A stretch of 9,231 nucleotides of DNA from UMGS973 sp963609975 (GCA_963609975.1 CAVDMD010000092.1:1-9231); one strand, 5' to 3'; shown: positions 1-6,830, numbered from the stretch's first letter. The notes: generated by a model not told the origin, from the letters alone. Made by a program: numbers and translations.

Positions 1-96
1 AGGCAAAAAACAATCCTTAAGGCATTTGGTATGGATGCTGACATTGTAAAATATAAAGCGGAGGAAATAAGCCGCATTCTGAAGGAGACGAGGTAA
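1..96 (+). CDS. 3' end of an unidentified small gene (partial)
   Basis: Frame 1 is open from the window edge to a TAA at 94-96 and encodes the last 31 residues of a protein ending ...ISRILKETR. The tail is rich in Lys, Glu and Arg and looks helical. I do not recognise the family. It is followed after one base by the ATG of the next small gene, whose ribosome binding site AAGGAG (82-87) lies inside this frame, so the two are probably co-transcribed and translationally coupled. The context of tightly packed small charged proteins is typical of plasmid or integrative-element accessory genes, but that is inference. The start lies outside the window. Confidence 0.55.
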   Translation, partial: RQKTILKAFGMDADIVKYKAEEISRILKETR

Positions 97-97
97 A

Positions 98-340
98 ATG
101 GGAAAGCAGACAAAAAGCAGCATCTCTGATACAATCGAACAGAAGATTGAAAAGGCTCAGGCTAAAGTGGCAAAAACAAAAGCCGCCTATGATATAGCAG
201 TCAAGGATTTGCAAATACTTCTGGATAAGCGTGATGCGCAACGCAAGGATACTCTTTGGAAAGCAATCCTGCAAAGTGAAAAAACATATGATGAGATTTT
301 GAGTTATATAAAGTCTGGTGATGGAGCTGCCGAAGATTAA
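98..340 (+). CDS. Small charged coiled-coil protein, unknown function
   Basis: This is a complete 80-residue protein beginning MGKQTKSS with a good ribosome binding site (AAGGAG at 82-87, 10 nt before the ATG) and ending immediately before a hairpin terminator. Residues about 12-55 form a continuous run of Lys, Glu, Ala and Leu with heptad-like spacing, so a helical coiled coil is likely. The C-terminal part (DEILSYIKS near residues 65-73) is another short helix. There is no signal peptide, membrane segment or catalytic motif. It resembles, from memory only, small accessory proteins that sit beside mobilisation genes in Clostridia elements. I cannot name a family with confidence. It is transcribed convergently toward the pyr operon and appears to be the last gene of its unit. 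Confidence 0.7.
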   Translation: MGKQTKSSISDTIEQKIEKAQAKVAKTKAAYDIAVKDLQILLDKRDAQRKDTLWKAILQSEKTYDEILSYIKSGDGAAED

Positions 341-341
341 T

Positions 342-386
342 AAAAATCCACGCTTTTGGGAATATGCACAAGGCGTGGACTTTTTT
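342..386. terminator. Bidirectional intrinsic terminator between convergent units
   Basis: A hairpin pairs TCCACGC plus flanking T residues (347-356) with AAGGCGTGGA (370-379), with one bulged G. It is followed on the plus strand by six T (381-386). On the minus strand the same stem is followed by a T run made by the A stretch at 342-346. It therefore fits a terminator for the small plus-strand gene ending at 340 and for the pyr operon ending at 447. Confidence 0.8.
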
Positions 387-446
387 AGGTGTAAAATTAG
401 CGGAAGTTAAGATACAAAACAGCACTATTTTCTGACATTTATCCCC

Positions 447-863
447 CTATTTGTGCTCCGCATCGCAGTACACGCATCTGTATATCCTTTTTTCTGGATC
501 CGCCAGTCTGAAGCTATGCACTATCTCCTGCTCTGTGCCGGTTATACATCTCGGGTTTCTGCAGAATATAACATTGTCCAGTTTCTCGGGAAGTGACAGA
601 TGCTGCTTGCTGACAAGCTCATTGTTTTTGACGATATTGACTGTTATATCAGGGTCTATATAGCCGATTATATCAAGGTTGATGTCTATCATTTCATCTA
701 TTTTAATCATATCCTTTGTGCCGTATTTCCTGCTTGGCACATTCTGCAGCACCGCAACGCTGCATGACATCTGATCCAGATTCAGCAGCCTGTATATCTC
801 CATGCTTCTGCCTGCCGCTATATGGTCAAGCACTATTCCGTTTTTTACTCCGTCCACGTTCAT
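447..863 (-). CDS. pyrI: Aspartate carbamoyltransferase regulatory subunit PyrI
   Basis: PyrI is the non-catalytic regulatory chain of class B aspartate transcarbamoylase. It binds CTP and ATP in its N-terminal domain and links catalytic PyrB trimers through a zinc domain. The 138-residue length is close to the usual 150. The N-terminal allosteric domain starts MNVDGVKNGIVLDHI and contains the typical stretch near residues 35-51. The C-terminal domain carries the four zinc ligands Cys101, Cys106, Cys130 and Cys133 (CRNPRC and CVYC). The ATG at 863 has AAAGGAG 7 nt upstream and overlaps the pyrB stop by 4 nt (ATGA), so translation is probably coupled and subunit stoichiometry kept. It is the last gene of the operon and is followed by the terminator at 342-386. 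Its presence suggests the pathway is feedback-controlled at the first committed step. Confidence 0.96.
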   Translation of the reverse strand: MNVDGVKNGIVLDHIAAGRSMEIYRLLNLDQMSCSVAVLQNVPSRKYGTKDMIKIDEMIDINLDIIGYIDPDITVNIVKNNELVSKQHLSLPEKLDNVIFCRNPRCITGTEQEIVHSFRLADPEKRIYRCVYCDAEHK

Positions 864-1786
864 TGGTTTTCTCCTTTCCTGATGCCCAGAAGCGCAAGTA
901 TGAGGGCCATCCTTATATATTTGCCGCAGCGCACCTGTCTGAAATATGCCGCTCTGGGATCGCTGTCAACCTCTGTTGCAATCTCGTTTACTCTCGGCAG
1001 CGGGTGAAGCACTGACAGGCTGTCCTTTGCAGCTTCGAGTTTTTTCATGTCCAGTATATATGTGTCCTTTAATCTGATATAGTCCTCTTCATTAAAGAAA
1101 CGCTCTCTCTGCACTCTTGTCATATAGAGTATGTCAAGGGTTCCTATTACGTTTTCCATATCCTCTGTCTGCACATATTCTATACCTTTTCTGTCCAGCA
1201 TATCGGTGATGTATCCGGGAACTCTGAGTTCCTCCGGCGCAATCAGCACAAATTTTATGCCGTCATATCTTGACATCGCCTCTATCAGGGAATGGACTGT
1301 CCTGCCGAATTTCAGATCTCCGCATATTCCTACGGTCATATCCGTAAGTCTGCCTTTTTCTCTCCATATCGTCAGCAGGTCTGTAAGTGTCTGTGTCGGG
1401 TGAAAATGCCCGCCGTCGCCGGCGTTTATAAGGGGAACTTCACAACTCATTGCCGCTGCAACCGGCGCTCCCTCTTTGGGGTGCCTCATTGCGATTATGT
1501 CGGCATAGCAGCTTACTGTTCTGACAGTGTCTCTGACACTCTCGCCCTTGGCTGCCGAAGATGACGCCGCCTCCGAAAACCCCAGCACGCTTCCTCCAAG
1601 CTCAAGCATTGCGGCTTCAAAAGAAAGTCTTGTTCTGGTGCTGGGCTCAAAAAACAGTGTCGCCAGTTTTCTGCCATGGCATATGTCCATATATTCCTTC
1701 GGGTTTTCAATTATATCCTCTGCCGTTTTTATCATTTCATTTATTTCATCAACCGAAAGGTCTGTTATGTTAATAAGGTTTCTCAT
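860..1786 (-). CDS. pyrB: Aspartate carbamoyltransferase catalytic subunit PyrB
   Basis: PyrB condenses carbamoyl phosphate and L-aspartate to N-carbamoyl-aspartate, the first committed step of pyrimidine synthesis. The 308-residue chain has the full set of family motifs. These are the carbamoyl-phosphate loop STRTR (residues 49-53, within FFEPSTRTRLSFE), the mobile-loop Lys80, Arg101-His102, His129-Pro130 with the following TQTLTDLLT, Arg162, the aspartate-binding Arg224 and Arg227 (TRVQRERF) and HPLPRVNEI (261-269). The E. coli chain is 311 residues. The ATG at 1786 lies 7 nt after the pyrE stop. Its Shine-Dalgarno GGAGG is formed by the last codons and stop of pyrE, 10 nt before the start. 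Pairing with pyrI downstream indicates a PyrBI holoenzyme rather than a stand-alone trimer. Confidence 0.97.
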   Translation of the reverse strand: MRNLINITDLSVDEINEMIKTAEDIIENPKEYMDICHGRKLATLFFEPSTRTRLSFEAAMLELGGSVLGFSEAASSSAAKGESVRDTVRTVSCYADIIAMRHPKEGAPVAAAMSCEVPLINAGDGGHFHPTQTLTDLLTIWREKGRLTDMTVGICGDLKFGRTVHSLIEAMSRYDGIKFVLIAPEELRVPGYITDMLDRKGIEYVQTEDMENVIGTLDILYMTRVQRERFFNEEDYIRLKDTYILDMKKLEAAKDSLSVLHPLPRVNEIATEVDSDPRAAYFRQVRCGKYIRMALILALLGIRKGENQ

Positions 1787-1793
1787 GCCTGTC

Positions 1794-2417
1794 TTACCTC
1801 CATTTCTTCGGGTTTCTTCTGAAAGCCTCTATCATTTTTTTCTGCTCTGCCGTTATGTATTCCTTTGTCTGCGCCGCCTGCATCAGATTGTCAAGATCGC
1901 ACAGACTGATGTTTTTTACTCCCGCATCTGACAGCCTGCGCGCAGCCTCTTCAAACTGATATGTGAAAATGCTCACTATCCCCAGCACCTCTGCCCCTGC
2001 CTGCCTCAGAGCCTCTACCGTATCAAGCACTGAGCCTCCTGTTGATATGAGATCCTCTATGACTACTGTTTTCTGACCCGGCAGCAGTCTGCCCTCTATG
2101 CGGTTGCCTCTGCCGTGATCTTTGGCCGCCCCTCTCACATAACCCATGGGAAGTCCCAGCATATGCGCCGCTATCGCCGCATGAGCAATTCCTGCTGTAC
2201 TTGTTCCCATCAGTATTTCAGCATCGGGATATTCTGTTTTCACAGTGTCCGCTATCTCTGCTTCTATGATGTTTCGCGCCTTGGGCGCAGTCAGAATCAG
2301 CCGGTTGTCGCAGTATACCGGGCTTTTAATGCCGCTGGCCCATACAAACGGCTCATCAGGCCTTAAAAATACAGCCTCTGTTTCAAGGAGAAGCTCTGCT
2401 GTTTTCTGTTTACTCAT
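1794..2417 (-). CDS. pyrE: Orotate phosphoribosyltransferase PyrE
   Basis: PyrE transfers orotate onto PRPP to give orotidine 5'-monophosphate. I place the start at the ATG at 2417 (MSKQKTAELL, 207 residues) rather than at the TTG at 2432, because GGAGGTGA lies 8 nt before 2417 and the longer start would be inside that ribosome binding site. From this start, the type I phosphoribosyltransferase PRPP loop VVIEDLISTGGS is at residues 118-129. The flexible-loop residues Arg95, Lys99 and His101 (VRGAAKDHG) and the N-terminal YCDNRLI stretch (35-41) are also present. The start overlaps the pyrF stop by 8 nt (ATGAGTAA). The gene ends 7 nt before pyrB. The length and N-terminal form match the shorter PyrE lineage of many Firmicutes. 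Confidence 0.95.
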   Translation of the reverse strand: MSKQKTAELLLETEAVFLRPDEPFVWASGIKSPVYCDNRLILTAPKARNIIEAEIADTVKTEYPDAEILMGTSTAGIAHAAIAAHMLGLPMGYVRGAAKDHGRGNRIEGRLLPGQKTVVIEDLISTGGSVLDTVEALRQAGAEVLGIVSIFTYQFEEAARRLSDAGVKNISLCDLDNLMQAAQTKEYITAEQKKMIEAFRRNPKKWR

Positions 2418-3117
2418 TTTCATCACCTCCAAATTCTCTCATCGCCCTCATGTATGCTTTCTCGGGGTCTGCCGCCCCTGTTATGGATCGCCCCATCACT
2501 ATGAAATCCGAACCGAGCTCTGCAGCCTGCGCAGGCGCTGCAACCCGCTTCTGATCACCTCTGCCCTCGCCTGCAAATCTTATTCCGGGAGTTACTGTCA
2601 CAAAGCTCTCTCCGCAAAGCTTCTTCACTTCCGGCACCTCAAGGGGTGAGCATACCACTCCCGCAAGGCCTGCGTTTCTGGCATTCAGCGCATATTTTGC
2701 CACAACCTCCTCCATGGGGTAATCTATAAGGAGCTGGGTTTTCATGGCCTGCTCATCCGTACTTGTAAGCTGCGTGACCGCTATAACAAGAGGGGGATTG
2801 TCGCAGCCTGCAAGGCCTTTGACTGCAGCCTGCATCATTTCAGCAGTGCCTGCCGCATGGACATTGACTATATCCGCCTCAAGCGCGGCAAGTGATTTAA
2901 CAGCCCTGCCTACCGTGTTTGGTATATCGTGAAGCTTCAGATCAAGAAACACCTTATGGCCTCTCGCTTTTATCTCCCTTACAATCTGCGGCCCCTCTCT
3001 GTAAAACAGCTCCATTCCTATCTTCACAAAAGGTTTTGTTTCTCTGAAGCTGTCAAGAAACTCAAGGGTTCTCTCCCTGCTGTCAAAATCCAGCGCAACA
3101 ATCACTTCTCTTTTCAT
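2410..3117 (-). CDS. pyrF: Orotidine 5'-phosphate decarboxylase PyrF
   Basis: PyrF decarboxylates OMP to UMP, the last step of the pathway. The 235-residue protein is a typical group I enzyme. Asp10 and Lys32 lie in the N-terminal strands, and the catalytic Asp-x-Lys-x-x-Asp array is Asp59, Lys61 and Asp64 within LDLKLHDIPNTVG. Phosphate-binding elements are TPGIR (176-180) and MGRSIT (208-213, Arg210). The ATG at 3117 overlaps the pyrD stop as ATGA. AAGGAGG (3131-3137), inside the end of pyrD, is a rather distant ribosome binding site (13 nt), so coupling to pyrD translation probably helps initiation. Its own last codons contain the ribosome binding site for pyrE. Confidence 0.96.
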   Translation of the reverse strand: MKREVIVALDFDSRERTLEFLDSFRETKPFVKIGMELFYREGPQIVREIKARGHKVFLDLKLHDIPNTVGRAVKSLAALEADIVNVHAAGTAEMMQAAVKGLAGCDNPPLVIAVTQLTSTDEQAMKTQLLIDYPMEEVVAKYALNARNAGLAGVVCSPLEVPEVKKLCGESFVTVTPGIRFAGEGRGDQKRVAAPAQAAELGSDFIVMGRSITGAADPEKAYMRAMREFGGDENE

Positions 3118-4022
3118 ACTATTCCTGTTACCTCCTTCAGATTATCTATGCCAAGCTCCTTCATAAGCACCGGCAGTCTCTGTATTATTTCCGGATATAT
3201 CCACGGGTTTCTCAAAGCCGCCGCGCCTATCTGCACAGCGTCCGCCCCTGCCATAATCATCTCGATTACATCCTCTGCCGAGGCTATGCCGCCCATCCCT
3301 ATTACGGGTATGTCCACCGCTTTTCTTACCTGATTTACCATTCTGAGGGCTACCGGAAATACCGCAGGTCCCGAAAGCCCTCCTGTTATACCGGCAAGCA
3401 CAGGTTTCCCTGTTTTTATATCTATTCTCATCGCCTGCATAGTATTTATAAGGCTTATGCCGTCTGCCCCCGCCTTCTCACAGGCTGAGGCTATTGAAGC
3501 TATGTCCGTAACATTGGGACTGAGCTTGATATATACAGGCTTATGCGTCACAGCCTTTACCGCCTCTGTAACAGCCGCAGCCTGAGTTCTGCTCTGCCCG
3601 AATGCCATGCCGCCGCCGCTTACATTGGGACAGCTTATATTAACCTCAATTATATCTGCCTGCGGACAGGCATCCATAATTTCCGCGCAGGCCGCATAGT
3701 CTTTTTCTGAAAACCCGCATATATTCGCTATAATCAGGCCGTCAAAAATCTCCGCAAGCTTCGGAAGCTTTTCTGTCACCACATCTGCCGCTCCCGGATT
3801 CTGAAGCCCCACGGAATTTATCATGCCGCCGAAGGCCTCTGCTATTCTGGGACTTTCGTTTCCCTCCCGTTTTTCTGGTGTTGTCCCTTTAACTGCAATT
3901 CCGCCGAGTATATTAAGATCAAACAGCTCCGCAAACTCTGCGCCGTAGCCGAAGGTGCCGCTTGCGGGTATCACAGGATTTTTAAGCTCAAGCGCTCCTA
4001 AGCTTACTCCGGTGTCTGCCAT
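3114..4022 (-). CDS. pyrD: Dihydroorotate dehydrogenase B, catalytic subunit PyrD
   Basis: This FMN subunit oxidises dihydroorotate to orotate and, in class 1B enzymes, passes electrons to PyrK and on to NAD+. The 302-residue TIM-barrel chain has the FMN-contacting Lys45, the substrate motif NSVGLQNPG (69-77) and the class 1 active-site base Cys131 in VNISCPNVSGG, where class 2 enzymes have Ser. It also has Lys166 (KLSPN), Asn193-Thr194, GGLSGPA (214-220) and the FMN-phosphate glycines GMGGI (242-246). The adjacent pyrK makes class 1B assignment secure. The ATG at 4022 has an excellent AAAGGAGG upstream and overlaps the end of pyrK by 19 nt. No N-terminal membrane helix is present, consistent with a cytosolic enzyme. 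Confidence 0.96.
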   Translation of the reverse strand: MADTGVSLGALELKNPVIPASGTFGYGAEFAELFDLNILGGIAVKGTTPEKREGNESPRIAEAFGGMINSVGLQNPGAADVVTEKLPKLAEIFDGLIIANICGFSEKDYAACAEIMDACPQADIIEVNISCPNVSGGGMAFGQSRTQAAAVTEAVKAVTHKPVYIKLSPNVTDIASIASACEKAGADGISLINTMQAMRIDIKTGKPVLAGITGGLSGPAVFPVALRMVNQVRKAVDIPVIGMGGIASAEDVIEMIMAGADAVQIGAAALRNPWIYPEIIQRLPVLMKELGIDNLKEVTGIV

Positions 4023-4717
4023 AATATCTCCTCCTTTCTGAACACAGGTCCGTCTTTGCAGATTCTTTTTTCCCCTAATCTTTTTTTACATACACACCCC
4101 ATACATGCGCCAAAGCCACATCCCATTCTTTCTTCAAAGCCAAACTGTCCTCCTGCTGCTTTTTGCCATGCCGCCTCAAGCATCGGCAAAGGTCCGCAGG
4201 CGCAGACATAGTCTCCCTCGTCTATACAGTCTGTTACAAAGCCTTCTGTTTTGATTCTCAGGTCAACCCCCAGTTTTTCAAACCGCTCCCTGAAAAAAAT
4301 CTCTTTTTCGTTTTTGAATCCCAGTATTACTCTCGGCGCTTTGCCTGCCGAAGCAAGCCTCTCTGCCAGAGCATATATCGGAGCTGCTCCGATACCGCCG
4401 CCTGCAAGCACCGCATTCTTTGGAATCAGCTCAGTATCATAGCCGTTCCCAAGCGGGCACATTGCCCTCAGGCTCTCTCCTTTTTTCATGTCCCTTAATA
4501 TCTCTGTGCCTTTTCCTGCCACCCTGTAGACAATCGTAATTCCGCACCTGTCCCACGAGGCTATGGACAGCGGTCTTCGCAGGAATTTTGGTTCAATCAG
4601 AATATTTATGAACTGTCCCGCTCTTTTTATCTCCTGCGTATCTCCTGCAAGCCTCATTTCATAAATGCTCTCTGCAATCTGCCGGTTTTTTTCAATCTGC
4701 CAAAGCTCATCTCTCAT
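4004..4717 (-). CDS. pyrK: Dihydroorotate dehydrogenase B, electron transfer subunit PyrK
   Basis: PyrK carries FAD and a [2Fe-2S] cluster and connects the FMN of PyrD to NAD+. I choose the ATG at 4717 (MRDELWQ, 237 residues). The in-frame GTG at 4729 lies inside the Shine-Dalgarno GGAGGTGA itself and cannot be a sensible start. Numbered from this start, the N-terminal ferredoxin-reductase-like barrel holds the FAD motif RRPLSIAS (47-54). The NAD-binding part starts at AGGGIGAAPI (105-114) and includes CGP near 174-176. The cluster ligands are Cys200, Cys205, Cys208 and Cys220 in the CGFGACMGC and ICKDGPVF segments. The start overlaps the pyrC stop by 11 nt, and the stop overlaps pyrD by 19 nt, so the two dihydroorotate dehydrogenase subunits are probably made in coupled amounts. 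Confidence 0.95.
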   Translation of the reverse strand: MRDELWQIEKNRQIAESIYEMRLAGDTQEIKRAGQFINILIEPKFLRRPLSIASWDRCGITIVYRVAGKGTEILRDMKKGESLRAMCPLGNGYDTELIPKNAVLAGGGIGAAPIYALAERLASAGKAPRVILGFKNEKEIFFRERFEKLGVDLRIKTEGFVTDCIDEGDYVCACGPLPMLEAAWQKAAGGQFGFEERMGCGFGACMGCVCKKRLGEKRICKDGPVFRKEEILWQTPE

Positions 4718-5924
4718 AAACAATATCACCTCCGCATATGGTTGCCGCCACCTGTCCCTTTACCTTCATGCCGTCAAAAGGGCAGCTTCTGCCTTTGCTT
4801 CTGAATTTATCACTGTCTGTCACCCATTCGGTATTCCTGTCTATCACCACTATATCCGCAGGGCCTCCCTCTGCAATCTGCCCGCCGTCAAGGTTGAATC
4901 TTGAGGCAGGGTTTGTGCTCATAAGCTGCACCAGTTTTTCAAAAGGAATTTTCCCTGTTTCACAAAGCAGCGTGTTCATCACCGCAAATGATGTTTCAAG
5001 ACCTACAACGCCGTTAAGACTGCTCTCAAAGCCTCCTGATTTTTCCCCTGCGCTGTGAGGCGCGTGATCTGTCGCTATCATATCTATGGTACCGTCTCTT
5101 ATCGCCTCTATGATTGCCTGCCTGTCACTGCTGCTTCTTATGGGCGGATTCATTTTGAATCTGCCGTCATCTGCAATGTCATCTTCACAAAAGGCTGTAT
5201 AGTGAGGCGCTGTTTCGCAGGTGACATTTATGCCTCTTGATTTTGCAGCTCTGACAGCCTCTATGGTTCTGGCCGATGACACATGGCATATATGAAGCGC
5301 TGCGCCTGTTTCCTCTGCAAGCTGTATATCTCTTGCAGCCTGCACCCATTCGCTTCTGGCATCATATGCGGGGTATCTCTCATCCTCGCAGTGAGCGGTT
5401 ATGATCATGCCAAGAGAAGCCGCTTTAATCATAGCCTGCCGCATAAGCGCTTCGTCCTGCACACCTTTGCCGTCATCAGAAAAAGAGGCAACTCTCCCGG
5501 CTATTTCATCCATAGCCGAAAGACTGCCTCTCCCGCTCTGCTCTTTTGTAATTGTACCGTATGGAATAACTTTTACTGCCGCATCTCTTCTGATTATCTG
5601 CTCCATCACTTCAAGAGAGGACAGGTCAGAGGGTGCAGGCACCACATTCGGCATCGCCAGCACTGTCGTATAGCCTCCCGCCGCTGCGGCCTCTGTTTCT
5701 GTTCTGATCTCCCCTTTGTATGAAAAACCCGGTTCTCTGAGATGTACGTGCACATCTATGAGCCCCGGGCAAACAAAAAAGCTATCACAGGAGATAACTT
5801 TGTCAACAGAAATATTATCGATATTATCGGAAATGCAGGCAACTCTGCCTCTGTCAGTCAGAACATCCGCAGCAGTAAACCTGCCTCCTCTGTATACATT
5901 ACCGCCTCTTAAAAGTATCTTCAT
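4707..5924 (-). CDS. pyrC: Dihydroorotase PyrC (class I)
   Basis: PyrC cyclises carbamoyl-aspartate to dihydroorotate. This 405-residue amidohydrolase has the zinc-binding DVHVHLREPG (His59, His61) typical of class I. It also has a conserved Asp151 in ASFSDDG, His178 in TAHCEDE, His214 in HICHVSS and the catalytic Asp286 in ATDHAPHS. Here Asp151 stands where many amidohydrolases have a carboxylated lysine, as in known class I enzymes. The segment between HCED (178-181) and the following helix is short compared with the usual family, which has a longer Gly/Pro-rich loop there, and total length is slightly below the common 420-430. The ATG at 5924 has AAGGAG 5 nt upstream. It is the first gene of the operon, about 30 nt behind a strong promoter. 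Its last codons (encoding GGD) double as the pyrK ribosome binding site. Confidence 0.96.
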   Translation of the reverse strand: MKILLRGGNVYRGGRFTAADVLTDRGRVACISDNIDNISVDKVISCDSFFVCPGLIDVHVHLREPGFSYKGEIRTETEAAAAGGYTTVLAMPNVVPAPSDLSSLEVMEQIIRRDAAVKVIPYGTITKEQSGRGSLSAMDEIAGRVASFSDDGKGVQDEALMRQAMIKAASLGMIITAHCEDERYPAYDARSEWVQAARDIQLAEETGAALHICHVSSARTIEAVRAAKSRGINVTCETAPHYTAFCEDDIADDGRFKMNPPIRSSSDRQAIIEAIRDGTIDMIATDHAPHSAGEKSGGFESSLNGVVGLETSFAVMNTLLCETGKIPFEKLVQLMSTNPASRFNLDGGQIAEGGPADIVVIDRNTEWVTDSDKFRSKGRSCPFDGMKVKGQVAATICGGDIVYER

Positions 5925-5962
5925 CTCTGCTCCTTAAACTTATTTTTGCTCAAATCTTCGAT

Positions 5963-5992
5963 ATCATACCATACTGTCCGTACATTTGTCAA
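5963..5992 (-). promoter_or_regulatory. Promoter of the pyr operon
   Basis: On the minus strand a perfect -35 TTGACA (5992-5987) is followed after 18 nt by TATGAT (5968-5963), preceded by TG in the extended -10 position. Transcription would start near 5956, leaving a leader of only about 30 nt that is mostly the pyrC ribosome binding site. This is too short for a PyrR-type antiterminator/terminator pair, and none is visible. Confidence 0.85.
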
Positions 5993-6014
5993 CAATAATT
6001 TTGAATTTATTTTT

Positions 6015-6030
6015 TTGTTAATTTTAACAA
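6015..6030. promoter_or_regulatory. Candidate operator, perfect 7-bp-arm palindrome
   Basis: TTGTTAA (6015-6021) and TTAACAA (6024-6030) form a perfect inverted repeat separated by TT. It lies between the divergent pyrC and rubrerythrin promoters, just upstream of the latter. The half-sites match those known for the redox regulator Rex in Clostridia, but Rex sites have four bases between the halves and this one has two. I therefore call it only a candidate operator. A further 10-bp palindrome, TACATATGTA, is at 6033-6042. Confidence 0.45.
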
Positions 6031-6038
6031 TTTACATA

Positions 6039-6067
6039 TGTACTATCAAAATCATTGATGCTATAAT
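6039..6067 (+). promoter_or_regulatory. Promoter of the rubrerythrin gene
   Basis: A perfect -10 TATAAT at 6062-6067 is preceded by TG at 6059-6060, giving an extended -10 element (TGCTATAAT). The -35 at 17 nt spacing, TGTACT (6039-6044), is weak and lies in a 10-bp palindrome. Such a promoter may depend on its extended -10 or on a regulator. The predicted start near 6074 gives a short leader before the gene's AGGAGG (6088-6093). Confidence 0.75.
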
Positions 6068-6101
6068 ATACACAAATATTTCAAATCAGGAGGTAATTAT
6101 T

Positions 6102-6644
6102 ATGAAATGGACATGTTCAGTATGCGGTTATGTATACGAAGGACCTGAACCACCGGCACAGTGCCCACAGTGCAAAGTAGGCGCAGATAAGTTCGTACCT
6201 GTTACAGATGGTAAAACAGAATGGGCTGATCAGCACGTTGTAGGCGTTGCCGCAGGCGTTGACCCTGAAATAATCGAGGGATTGAGAGCAAACTTTACAG
6301 GTGAATGTTCAGAGGTAGGTATGTATCTTGCAATGGCAAGAGTTGCACACAGAGAAGGATACCCTGAAATCGGTCTGTACTGGGAAAAAGCTGCATGGGA
6401 AGAAGCAGAACACGCTGCTAAATTCGCAGAACTTCTGGGCGAGGTTGTAACCGACTCAACTAAGAAGAATCTTGAAATGAGAGTTGATGCCGAAGCAGGT
6501 GCCTGCGCAGGCAAGAAAGCATTGGCTAAGCTCGCAAAGGAGCAGAATCTTGACGCTATTCACGATACAGTGCATGAGATGGCAAAGGACGAAGCAAGAC
6601 ACGGCGCTGCATTTGAGGGATTGCTTAACAGATACTTCAAATAG
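6102..6644 (+). CDS. Rubrerythrin, reverse (rubredoxin-first) type
   Basis: This is a peroxide or oxygen detoxifying non-haem iron protein of anaerobes that reduces hydrogen peroxide (and, for this subtype, oxygen) with electrons from NADH via partner reductases. The start is the ATG at 6102 (MKWTCSVCGY, 180 residues) with AGGAGG 8 nt upstream. The frame is open further upstream to 5946, but that extension runs through the promoter. The rubredoxin-type iron centre is N-terminal: Cys5, Cys8, Cys21 and Cys24. The four-helix di-iron domain follows, with Glu68, the ExxH pair Glu101/His104, Glu131 and the second ExxH pair Glu164/His167. The rubredoxin-first order is that of reverse rubrerythrins; classical rubrerythrin has it last. 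It is a single-gene unit with its own promoter and terminator. I infer induction by oxidative stress; no PerR box is clearly visible. Confidence 0.96.
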   Translation: MKWTCSVCGYVYEGPEPPAQCPQCKVGADKFVPVTDGKTEWADQHVVGVAAGVDPEIIEGLRANFTGECSEVGMYLAMARVAHREGYPEIGLYWEKAAWEEAEHAAKFAELLGEVVTDSTKKNLEMRVDAEAGACAGKKALAKLAKEQNLDAIHDTVHEMAKDEARHGAAFEGLLNRYFK

Positions 6645-6660
6645 GGAATGTAACAGATTT

Positions 6661-6692
6661 AGGGGCTTGTCTCATTGATTCGCCCCTTTTTT
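6661..6692 (+). terminator. Intrinsic terminator of the rubrerythrin gene
   Basis: A stem of AGGGGC (6661-6666) with GCCCCT (6682-6687), loop of 15 nt, is followed directly by a T run ending at 6692. It starts 16 nt after the rubrerythrin stop. Confidence 0.85.
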
Positions 6693-6830
6693 AGTTCAGG
6701 TGAGAACAGATTTCCTGTGTTTTTAGCCGTACTTTTCTTGTACCTTTCCCATATTGTCACTCTGAAAAATCGTAAAACTGTACTTCTGTAAATGGTACTT
6801 TTTAAATTCTTTTATTATGTGCCTTTATTT

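Noticed and set aside
397..438. 13-codon minus-strand frame between pyrI and the terminator, preceded by GGGGGAT
   Set aside because: It is very short, has poor ribosome binding spacing and no features; a chance frame in an A/T-rich tail.
451..5937. Many plus-strand open frames of 60-146 codons across the pyrimidine operon
   Set aside because: All lie antisense to well-identified pyr genes, lack ribosome binding sites and show no recognisable protein motifs; they are shadows of the coding strand.
6015..6030. Calling the palindrome a definite Rex operator
   Set aside because: The half-sites fit, but the spacing is two bases rather than four, so it is kept only as a candidate.
5946..6101. N-terminal extension of the rubrerythrin frame upstream of 6102
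   Set aside because: It passes through the promoter and the palindromes. The rubredoxin domain begins exactly at the ATG at 6102, which has an AGGAGG 8 nt upstream.
6693..6830. Possible small gene reading ATGGGAAAGGTACAAG on the minus strand, or a terminator from repeated GTAC words
   Set aside because: The frame stops after nine codons and the GTAC pairs form only a 4-bp stem; nothing supportable is present.
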